Source: RYN-230 sp963718305 (lineage in GTDB: Bacteria; Actinomycetota; Actinomycetes; Streptosporangiales; Streptosporangiaceae). Taken from it: a stretch of 64,000 nt of DNA. Under the pieces are notes generated by a model. That model saw only the letters and a list, made by a program, of their open reading frames with translations. It was not told the DNA's origin and made no database searches. Positions within the stretch are counted from its first letter, which is position 1. Each line of letters starts with the position of its first letter. A program made the position numbers and the translations under genes. The stretch is from assembly GCA_963718305.1 (NCBI GenBank), contig CAVQZG010000001.1:186001-250000 (forward strand). Direction: 5' to 3'. Shown here in pieces: positions 41,433 through 48,625 of the stretch.

Positions 41433-42809
41433 TCAGGAGGGGTTGTCGTAACCGTCGTAGGGCACTCCCAGGTACGGGAACGCCGCCAGGGGCTGATTGG
41501 TAACGCTGGCGCCGGTCAGGCCGTCGGTGACCGACGGGACGACCGCGTCAACTTTGTACTTCGGGTCGATCAGCGGGTACACCGCTCCGGCGATGGCCCG
41601 CAGCTCGATGGTGACCACGTCGTCGATCACCCGGCGCCCGTTCGGGAATCCGGCCGGGTCGCCGCCGACGAGCCCGAGCGTGCTGAACGTCGAGGAACTG
41701 GCGGGGGTCGGCGGGATCGACGTGTTGAGCCGCAGCATGTCGGCCTGCACGGCGCCGGTGTAGTTCGTGAAGCCCTTGATCAGGCCGGAGGGGATCCCGG
41801 TGAGCAGGATCGCTTCCAGGTCGGCGCGGGCCGTCCCGGCCTTGTCCAGGGCCGCGAGATTGGGGAAGGCGCCTGGGTAGAGGACGGGCAGCAACGAAGC
41901 CAGCTCGGGGTGCGCGACGTACGTCGCGAACTGCTTGTCGTGCACCGGCAGCTGCCTGTTCCAGTAGTCCTTCTTGCCCAGCGGCACGATGACCTCGTTG
42001 AACAGCGGGTTGCCCAGCCGTGACACCTGCGCGAAGGGGCCGCTGTGGAAGGAGCCGCTTCCCTCGTCCGACACCCGCACGCGCTGGCGGCTCGCGCTGG
42101 TCCACACGCCGATCGTCGGGCGGCCCTTCACGGTCAGGTCAGAGATCGGCACCTGGATCGCGATGGAGTGCACGTTCAGGCGATTGGTGGCGTTCACGCC
42201 GGGTGCGTTCTTCAGCCCGGCTGCCTTTGCGTAGACGTTGGCCGACTGGAGAGGGCGCAGGTTGCCCAGGTCGAAGATCGATCCCAGGTCGACGTAGAAC
42301 TCCTCGGCGCGCTGGCCCGCGAAGACCGACACGCCACTGGCCAGGTGGTGAATGGCCGGGTTGCCGAGCTTGGCCTCGTAGTCCGGGGTGGACAGCACGC
42401 CGACGTTGCACGGCGGGCAGGCGAGCTTGGCGGCCAGGACGTGAGCGCCGGACCGGTCCACCCGGGTGACCTGGTAGAACTGCTTGCTGTTCCAGTTCGG
42501 GTCGCTGAGCGACCCGATTGGGCCGGTGTTATAGAGGAAGCTTCCCGGGGTGGTCAGTATGGTCTCGAAGCGGAACTGGTAGGAGATATCCGCGAGACCG
42601 CTACCGCTGTTGTCAACGTGGATCTCATAGAGCACGTCGTCGCCGAACTCGTAGAAGTTCGGGCCGCCCGCAGGCTCCTGGAGCGGGATGTAGTTGGCGA
42701 TCAGGGTGACCGTGCCCGGCCGGTCCGGGCTGACAAACGCGTAAACATCCGTACTGTCGGCGACGGGATCTTTCGAGATCTCAGGCGCCTCGCGATGCGA
42801 AGACATCAT
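41433..42809 (-). CDS. DUF4331 family protein
   Basis: A 458-residue protein beginning MSSHREAPEISKDPVADSTD, the family hallmark, followed by VYAFVSPDRPGTVTLIANYI and DDVLYEIHVDNSGSG. DUF4331 proteins are found in many bacteria; the function is not established. No signal peptide is evident at the N-terminus. AGAGG lies 2-5 bases upstream of tandem ATGs at 42809/42806. It stands between a small Tat-exported protein upstream and a small beta-rich protein downstream, suggesting a three-gene group. Confidence 0.85.
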   Translation of the reverse strand: MMSSHREAPEISKDPVADSTDVYAFVSPDRPGTVTLIANYIPLQEPAGGPNFYEFGDDVLYEIHVDNSGSGLADISYQFRFETILTTPGSFLYNTGPIGSLSDPNWNSKQFYQVTRVDRSGAHVLAAKLACPPCNVGVLSTPDYEAKLGNPAIHHLASGVSVFAGQRAEEFYVDLGSIFDLGNLRPLQSANVYAKAAGLKNAPGVNATNRLNVHSIAIQVPISDLTVKGRPTIGVWTSASRQRVRVSDEGSGSFHSGPFAQVSRLGNPLFNEVIVPLGKKDYWNRQLPVHDKQFATYVAHPELASLLPVLYPGAFPNLAALDKAGTARADLEAILLTGIPSGLIKGFTNYTGAVQADMLRLNTSIPPTPASSSTFSTLGLVGGDPAGFPNGRRVIDDVVTIELRAIAGAVYPLIDPKYKVDAVVPSVTDGLTGASVTNQPLAAFPYLGVPYDGYDNPS

Positions 42810-42852
42810 TACCTCTCAGGTTGGTGCGGCGAATGACAGGGGGCTTGGGCGG

Positions 42853-43197
42853 TCACCGGCTCGCGCGCACCAGGCGGGCGGCCAGTTCCGGGTCACGCAG
42901 GCGGGTCTGGCTGGTGCCACGGAACACGTCGATCTCTCCTGACCTCGCGTCGCGCACGTGCACGACGACCGGTTCCGAGGTGTCCGTGTCCTTAGCCCTG
43001 TCCTTCGGGTCATGTGCCGGCCCGGAGGCGGCGGCGAAGGCGGGCATCGCTGTGCCGGCGAGCGCGGTAGCGGCGATTCCGGCGGCCCCGGCCCCGGCGG
43101 CGCCCCGCAGGATCGCACGCCGCGACAGGCGCCCCCGCTCTTTCCCGTCATCACGGGCGCGGTCTGCTGGTGAGTTGATGTCGTCCTGACCAGGCAT
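42853..43197 (-). CDS. Small Tat-exported protein of unknown function
   Basis: A 114-residue protein with a twin-arginine signal (LSRRAILRGAAGAGAAGIAA, cleavage after AFA) after a 35-residue charged N-region. The mature part is only about 50 residues: EPVVVHVRDARSGEIDVFRG and DPELAARLVRASR. ATG 43197 has AAGGG upstream. It lies 43 bp before the DUF4331 gene on the same strand. Small Tat proteins of this kind often accompany a secreted partner enzyme; the role here is unknown. Confidence 0.7.
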   Translation of the reverse strand: MPGQDDINSPADRARDDGKERGRLSRRAILRGAAGAGAAGIAATALAGTAMPAFAAASGPAHDPKDRAKDTDTSEPVVVHVRDARSGEIDVFRGTSQTRLRDPELAARLVRASR

Positions 43198-43404
43198 AAT
43201 TACCCTTTTCCGGGGCTGGCGCGAGGCCATTAGCCCCTGCGGCGAACAGCAGGACGGAAGGGTCCTAGTCAGCTATCCAGGTGATAACCAGACCGAGGCA
43301 GACATGCCGCGGTGCGCCATGTGCTGCCTCAGCCTCCCCCTCCGCGCTGTAATTCGGCGCGGTCGGCCGGGCAGATCGGTACGCAGGCGACTGTGACCCA
43401 ACCG

Positions 43405-44235
43405 TTACCGGACCGCCCGGCTGTACCGGCGCACGCCGAGCGGCACCATCACGCCGAGCAGGATGATGCTCATGCCCAGGGTGGTAATCACCGGGTGCTG
43501 AAGTGACCACACCGGGGGCTCCGGCACGCCCTGGCTGGTGCCGAACAAGGTGCGCGACGCGACCACCACCGCGGACATGGGGTTCCAGTTCGCGAAGACC
43601 CGCAGCCAGGCCGGCATGTTCGCCGTGTTCACGAACACGTTGGACACGAAGCCGAGCAGGAACGACGGCACCATGGCGAATACGTCCGCCGACTGCGGGC
43701 TCTTGGCGTACAGGCCGATCACCACGCCTACCCAGCCCATCGCGAAACCGAACAGGGACAGCAGCGCGAAGCCGGCCACTGCGTTGCCCAGGCCGTTCTC
43801 GGCCCGCCAGCCGACCACGAGGGCGCAGGTGATCATCACGGCCGTCGAGGGCAGGCCCGCGATGACCGTGGACACGGTCCGGCCGATCAGCACCGAGGAC
43901 CGGGCGATGGGCAGCACCTTGAACCGGTCGATCACCCCTTCGGACATGTCGGTGGCCACCGCGACGGACACCGCGGCCGAAGAGAACAGGGTGGCCTGGG
44001 CGAACAGGCCGGACATCAGGTAGGCCCGGTAGTTGCCGCCGGGCACGTGGATCGAGCTGCCGAACACGTACCCGAACAGCAGCACGAACACGATCGGCAT
44101 CAGGAGGCTGCCGATCACGATGTCGGGCTGGCGCAGGCTGCGCAGCAGGAAACGGCGGGTCGCGGTCACGGCGTCAGTCAGCGCGAAACGGGCCCGGGAG
44201 GCGGGGGTGAGGGGTTCGACGATCAGGGCGGTCAT
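43405..44235 (-). CDS. ABC-2 type exporter permease, DrrB-like
   Basis: A 276-residue membrane protein with about six helices. The N-terminal helix is VIGSLLMPIVFVLLFGYVFG. The central AYLMSGLFAQATLFSSAAVS and the MSEGVIDRFKVLPIARSSVL coupling region are typical of daunorubicin-type export permeases. It overlaps the ATPase gene by 4 bp (ATGA). The pair would export a drug or lipid; regulation is by the divergent TetR at 45326. Confidence 0.88.
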   Translation of the reverse strand: MTALIVEPLTPASRARFALTDAVTATRRFLLRSLRQPDIVIGSLLMPIVFVLLFGYVFGSSIHVPGGNYRAYLMSGLFAQATLFSSAAVSVAVATDMSEGVIDRFKVLPIARSSVLIGRTVSTVIAGLPSTAVMITCALVVGWRAENGLGNAVAGFALLSLFGFAMGWVGVVIGLYAKSPQSADVFAMVPSFLLGFVSNVFVNTANMPAWLRVFANWNPMSAVVVASRTLFGTSQGVPEPPVWSLQHPVITTLGMSIILLGVMVPLGVRRYSRAVR

Positions 44236-45227
44236 GATGCGGTGGTCTCCAATCGGCGGGATCCGCCGTCGCGGGTCCCGGTACGGTCTTCGCTTTCCGG
44301 TCTGGTCTCGCTGGTGAGCCTCCCGAACACCTCGTCCAGGGTGGGGTACTCCAGACCGGCCTGGTGGACGGCGGCGCCGGCCCCTTCCAGCCGGGTGATC
44401 GCGGCGGCCAGGCTGGCCAGCCCGTCCGGCGCGGGCGCGGTAACCACGCGGCCGTCGGCCCGGGCTCCCGGGCCCAGGGCCGCCTGGACCCCGGCCAGCT
44501 GGGCGGCCCGCGCCTCAGCGAGCGTCACCCGCAGCCGGGCCTGCCCGGCCGCCGCCGTGAGCTGGGCCGGGGTGCCTGCCGCGGCGACCATGCCGTCGCT
44601 GATCACCACGATCTCGTTGGCCAGCTGGTCGGCTTCCTCCAGGTGCTGGGTGGTGAGCAGCACGGTGGTGCCTGCGGCCACCAGGTCCCGGATGGCCTGC
44701 CACATCGCGGCCCGGCTGACCGGGTCGAGCCCCGACGTCGGCTCGTCCAGGAACAGCACCGGCGGGTCGGCCACCAGGCTGGCCGCCAGGTCCAGGCGCC
44801 GCCGCATGCCGCCCGAGTAGGTCTTGACGGTCCGCCCGGCCGCGTCGGTCAGGCCGAACTGGTCCAGCAGTTCGGCGGCGCGCTGCTGCGCCCGGGCCGG
44901 GCCAAGGTGGTACATGCGCCCGATGATGTCCAGGTTCTGCTGCCCGGTGAGCAGCTCATCCATGGTCGCGCTCTGCCCGGCCACGCCGATGCGGGCGCGG
45001 ACCCGCTCGGCGTCCGCGGTGACGTCGAAGCCGGCCACCTCGGCGCGGCCCGCGTCCGGGCGGATCAGCGTGGTGAGGATGCGGACGGTCGTGGTCTTGC
45101 CCGCCCCGTTACGGCCGAGGAGGGCACACACGCTGCCGGCCGGCACCCGCAGGCTCACCTGCCGCAGCGCCTGGGTCCGGCCGAAGGACTTGGCCAGCCC
45201 ATCGGCCCGGATCGCGTACTCGGTCAT
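44232..45227 (-). CDS. ABC exporter ATP-binding protein, DrrA-like
   Basis: A 331-residue ATPase with Walker A LLGRNGAGKTTTVRIL (about residue 40), signature YSGGMRRRLDLA, Walker B VLFLDEPTSGLDP and H-loop TTQHLEEAD. The C-terminal extension is typical of the DrrA/antibiotic-resistance subfamily (VTLAEARAAQLAGVQAAL; LEYPTLDEVFGRLT). ATG 45227 has AAGGAG 6 bases upstream; the longer in-frame opening to 45284 would run through the operator boxes. First gene of the exporter pair. Confidence 0.9.
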   Translation of the reverse strand: MTEYAIRADGLAKSFGRTQALRQVSLRVPAGSVCALLGRNGAGKTTTVRILTTLIRPDAGRAEVAGFDVTADAERVRARIGVAGQSATMDELLTGQQNLDIIGRMYHLGPARAQQRAAELLDQFGLTDAAGRTVKTYSGGMRRRLDLAASLVADPPVLFLDEPTSGLDPVSRAAMWQAIRDLVAAGTTVLLTTQHLEEADQLANEIVVISDGMVAAAGTPAQLTAAAGQARLRVTLAEARAAQLAGVQAALGPGARADGRVVTAPAPDGLASLAAAITRLEGAGAAVHQAGLEYPTLDEVFGRLTSETRPESEDRTGTRDGGSRRLETTAS

Positions 45228-45240
45228 GATCACTCCTTGC

Positions 45241-45311
45241 GTACGGCGTACTCCAAATGCGTACGTTGTATCTGATGCGTACACGGTACGCTAGGTCTAC
45301 ACTGTACGCAT
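45241..45311. promoter_or_regulatory. Operator cluster with GTACGGCGTAC and ATGCGTAC boxes
   Basis: GTACGGCGTAC (45241-45251) is the core also found at 8409-8419. ATGCGTAC occurs at 45257-45264 and 45275-45282 and as GTACGCAT at 45304-45311. GCGTA-CACGG-TACGC (45277-45291) is a further inverted repeat. The cluster lies between the divergent exporter and TetR genes and gives several binding sites for the repressor. Confidence 0.65.
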
Positions 45312-45325
45312 GTCAAGCGCGGAGG

Positions 45326-46156
45326 ATGAGGCAGCCGGTACGGGACGCCAGCCGCGCCCCGCGCCTGGAGCACCCCGGGCCGCGCCAGGGGAAACCCCCG
45401 GCCACGCCAGGGGAACCGCGGGCGGCCCAGGGGGAGTCGTTCTGGAGCGGATACGACCTGCTCTGGGGCGATGAGGCGGATACCGCGGCCACCCGGCGCA
45501 GCCCGCTGGACCGGACCCGGATCGTCCGGGCGGCGCTCCGCGTCGCCGACGCCGAGGGGCTCGCGGCGGTCACCATGCGCCGGGTCGCCACTGAGCTGGG
45601 GACTGGCGCCATGTCCCTCTACCGGCACGTCCCCGGCAAGGAGGCCCTGGTCAGCCTCATGATCGACGAGGTGCTCGGGGAAGAGGCCGTGCCCAGCCAA
45701 CCCTCCGGCGACTGGCGCGGCGACCTGCGCACGCTGGCCAGCAGCATGTGGGACTTCATCCAGCGCCACCCCTGGTACCCCGAGGCCGTCATGGAGCGGC
45801 CGCCGATCACGCCGCGCGGCGTGGCCGCCTTCGAGTTCGCGCTGAGCATCCTCGATGACACCGGGCTCCCCCTGAACGAGCGGGCCGTCATCGTCGTCAC
45901 GGTGTCCGGCACGGTGCTGCGCGCGGCCCAGAACGCGGCGGCCGAGGAACGGGCCAGGTCGCGGTTCCAGATCAGCGACGAGGAGGTCGGGTCCTCCATC
46001 GGCGCTCTCCTCGGCGCCGTCATGGAGCGCGGGGAGTACCCGCGGTTCCGGGAGGTGGTGACGAACGCCGACCGCCTCAATCCCAAAGAGGAGATGCAGG
46101 TCTCCGTCGAACTGATCCTGGACGGGGCTGCCGCCCGCATCGCCGCCGCTACCTGA
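45326..46156 (+). CDS. TetR family regulator of the DrrAB-type exporter
   Basis: A TetR protein of about 276 residues with the recognition segment VATELGTGAMSLYRHVPGKE, close to the TetR at 7659-8375. The C-terminal ligand domain includes MWDFIQRHPWYPEAVMERPP. The start is uncertain: GGAGG touches ATG 45326, while ATG 45310, with a natural-looking beginning (MSSAEDEAAG), is in another frame that stops at about 45475. A one-base indel between 45330 and 45430 would join that start to the TetR frame. Divergent from and likely repressing the exporter genes. Confidence 0.78.
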   Translation: MRQPVRDASRAPRLEHPGPRQGKPPATPGEPRAAQGESFWSGYDLLWGDEADTAATRRSPLDRTRIVRAALRVADAEGLAAVTMRRVATELGTGAMSLYRHVPGKEALVSLMIDEVLGEEAVPSQPSGDWRGDLRTLASSMWDFIQRHPWYPEAVMERPPITPRGVAAFEFALSILDDTGLPLNERAVIVVTVSGTVLRAAQNAAAEERARSRFQISDEEVGSSIGALLGAVMERGEYPRFREVVTNADRLNPKEEMQVSVELILDGAAARIAAAT

Positions 46157-46198
46157 CCCGCCGATCACGGATGCCGGCGACGCCTGGGGGACTGGGGG

Positions 46199-47438
46199 TC
46201 AGGGGCAGGAGCGGTGGTAGGCGTGGTAGCCGGCCGGGGGGTTGCCGATCAGCAGGGTGCCGCCTTGTGTTTGCAGGTAGAGGGTGATGTCCCAGTAGGT
46301 GCAGCCGGTAACGTCCGCCCCCGGGGCCGCCCGCTGCTCGCTGGTGAATGTCACTGTGGCCGCCACGCCCCGCCCGGTGGGCGAGATCCCCACGATGCTG
46401 GCGCCGGTATCGGTGGTCGTCCCGTACCCCTGGGCGAAGGCGGCCGCGGACAGCCGTCCTCGCCGGGCCGGGACCAGCAACCGCGCGTACTGCCGGTAGT
46501 CGTGTGCGTTGATGGCCGTGAAGTAGCTGACCAGGAAGCCGTCAACCTGGGCGGCGTCCGGGGCCTGGCTCAGCCCGGGCGCCATCGTCACCACGGCCGT
46601 GGCGCCGCCCGGCGGCGGGACCTGCGGGGAGGGGTCGGGGGCCGAGGGGGATGGCGTGGCGGCGCCGCTCGGTCCGGAGCTGGCCTGGCGCGTGGCGGCG
46701 GTCTGGCGGCCAGCCAGCTGGGCTCCCGGCGCGGCGCCCTGGTGGCCGCCGAACGCAGCCCAGGCGGTGACCGCGCCGGCCAGCAGGGCCACCGCGGCCA
46801 GCGCGGCGCTGATCTGGGCCCGGTGGCCCGCTGCTCTCCACCCGGCCCTGCGCGGCGGTCCTGGCGGGGAGTAGAGCAGCCGGGAAGCCGTGTCCTCCCA
46901 CTCCCCGCCGGGCCCAGGCGCCGGGGCCGGCCGGGCGGCGAACACCACGGTCTCCGGCCCACCGCCCGCGAACCGGTCCCCGAACCGGTCGGGCCCGCTC
47001 GGATCATCCTCGTATGGCGCTTCCCCGTAGCGGTCCAGTTCGCGGCGGTCCAGTTCGCGGGGGGCTGGCTCGCGGGGACCGGGCTGGTACGGGGCGGCCT
47101 CGTACTGGCCGGGCTGGTACGGGGCCTCAACATAGGGCGCGGGCTGGTACGGGGCGTCGACGTAGGGCGCGGGCAGGTACGGGCCGGGATACCCGGACTC
47201 GGCGGGATATCCGGGCGCTGGCAGATAACCGGGCTCCGCGTCGTACTCCGGCTCGGGTAATTCCAGGCTCCGCGTAATGCCCGGGCTCCGCGTAATGCCT
47301 GGGCTCCGCATAATGCCCTGGCTCCGCGTAGTATCCCGGGGCCGGCCGGTATCCGGGGTCGGGCAGCGGCGCGGTGCACCGAGGGCAATAACGCAACGTC
47401 ACGGCCACCTGGTCACCACACGTCGGGCAGATTCTCAT
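46199..47438 (-). pseudogene. Zinc-ribbon, single-pass membrane protein (paralogue of 36363-37406), frameshifted
   Basis: From ATG 47438 the frame gives a zinc ribbon (CPTCGDQVAVTLRYCPRC) and 6-residue repeats (GHYAEP). Near 47257-47262 the sense moves to a second frame: PEPEYDAEPGYLPAPGYP, 10-residue repeats (APYVDAPYQP, APYVEAPYQP), a membrane helix (ISAALAAVALLAGAVTAWAA) and an outer domain with VSYFTAINAHDYRQYARLLV. Removing one G/C in the repeat junction restores about 412 residues. The plan, ribbon-linker-helix-NTF2-like domain, matches the protein at 36363-37406. The break lies in repetitive DNA, where sequencing or replication errors are likely. Confidence 0.7.
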
Positions 47439-47441
47439 CAC

Positions 47442-47744
47442 GCTCCCCTTGCTCCCCGTCTGGGATCGTAATCAGGGCATGCGACTTTTTTCTGGATTAT
47501 CGCCGCTTCGGCGCAACGCCATTTAGCCGGGTTCACTAGTACTAATCCGACATGGCTAGTCATTTCCTCGGTCTTAACGAAGCGGAATAGCAGAAACCGA
47601 ACCAGGCGCGCAATTGACCCAGCGGCCCGGAGGTATAGCGGGGCAGCGCACCTGACCTCCCCGGAACGGCCACCGCCGGGGACCTGAGCGCCAACCCGGC
47701 AGGCCGTGATGGCCGCCGCCGCCGCGGGCTGGCAGGATCGAGGT
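47442..47744. other. Intergenic region with divergent promoters
   Basis: No gene is seen. The left part has a T-run and AT-rich DNA suited to the minus-strand zinc-ribbon promoter. The right part holds TTGACC followed by TATAGC at a rather short spacing and a CCCCGG/CCGGGG stem before the Lrp gene. Nothing here matches a known riboswitch class by eye. Confidence 0.35.
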
Positions 47745-48224
47745 GTGCCGGGAAGACCTGCTGCTTTCGACGAACTGGACGAGCGGATCGTCGCCGTGCT
47801 GGTCGAGAACGCCCGGGCCAGCTATGCCGATATCGGGGCCACCGTGGGCTTGTCCGCGTCCGCGGTCAAGCGGCGGGTTGACCGGTTGCGCGCGTCCGGC
47901 GCGATTACCGGCTTCACCGTCACCGTCGATCCGTCCGCCCTGGGCTGGACCACCGAGGCCTACGTGGAACTGTTCTGCCGCGGCCGGACCTCACCCAGCG
48001 CCATCGGCGCCGCGCTGAGCAAATACCCCGAGGTGACCGGGGCTTGCACGATCACGGGGGAGGCGGACGCCCTGCTGCACATCCGGGCCGCGGACGTCCG
48101 GCACTTCGAGCAGGTGGTGGAGCGGATCGTCGCGGAACCGTTCGTGGACCGGACCCGCAGCGTCATCGTGCTCTCGCGGCTGGTCAGCCGGGCAGACATC
48201 CTGCCGCCCAGTGATGCCGAGTGA
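47745..48224 (+). CDS. Lrp/AsnC family regulator
   Basis: A protein of about 159 residues with an AsnC-type helix-turn-helix (LDERIVAVLVENARASYADI, VGLSASAVKRRVDRLRASG) and a RAM/AsnC effector domain (TEAYVELFCRG; VTGACTITGEADALLHIRAA). GTG 47745 is taken as the start because ATG 47709 adds a low-complexity Ala stretch. Such regulators bind amino acids. A target is not evident; the small membrane protein and the KimA-like permease follow on the same strand. Confidence 0.85.
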   Translation: MPGRPAAFDELDERIVAVLVENARASYADIGATVGLSASAVKRRVDRLRASGAITGFTVTVDPSALGWTTEAYVELFCRGRTSPSAIGAALSKYPEVTGACTITGEADALLHIRAADVRHFEQVVERIVAEPFVDRTRSVIVLSRLVSRADILPPSDAE

Positions 48225-48303
48225 GCGTGACGTCGCCGCGCAAAAATTTCGCAATACCTGATAAACCCGCTCATGGCCAGGTCAGGGTCGATACAGTCAG
48301 GCC

Positions 48304-48489
48304 ATGCCCAACCTTGAGCATGATCCGTCGGCCAGCACTGCCCAGTTCCGCGCGTTCGCGAGCGAGCGTTCCGGCGACTCCGCGCCGTGGACGATGCGTG
48401 CTCCGCGTAACCGCATCGTCGTCCTCGCGGCGGCAGCAGTCGGCGTGGCCGTGGTTCTTTTCCTCATTGCCCTCCTGGTCATCGGCTAG
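48304..48489 (+). CDS. Small single-pass membrane protein (61 residues)
   Basis: A 61-residue protein with a polar N-terminus and one C-terminal membrane helix (IVVLAAAAVGVAVVLFLIAL). The helix is preceded by a basic RAPRNR segment, so the N-terminus is probably inside. It lies 79 bp after the Lrp gene and 136 bp before the KimA-like permease. Codon bias and the clean hydrophobic end support it as real. Function unknown. Confidence 0.55.
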   Translation: MPNLEHDPSASTAQFRAFASERSGDSAPWTMRAPRNRIVVLAAAAVGVAVVLFLIALLVIG

Positions 48490-48625
48490 TCCCTCTTCTC
48501 TGACCACCAGGCTCTGCGTGATTCTGGCGCGGGCCCGGTAATTCGCTGTGGGTTATCGCCGCATTACCAGTTAGTTTCGGGGGCGAAGGACTGGCCGTCG
48601 GGCCCACCAGGCAGGATTGGCAGTC

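Noticed and set aside
45257..45325. Earlier start for the TetR at 45326
   Set aside because: It would translate the repeated operator boxes; leaderless ATG 45310 in another frame is a more natural beginning.
48490..48616. Possible c-di-AMP (ydaO-type) riboswitch before the KimA-like gene
   Set aside because: The conserved ydaO core sequences are not recognisable in this short gap.
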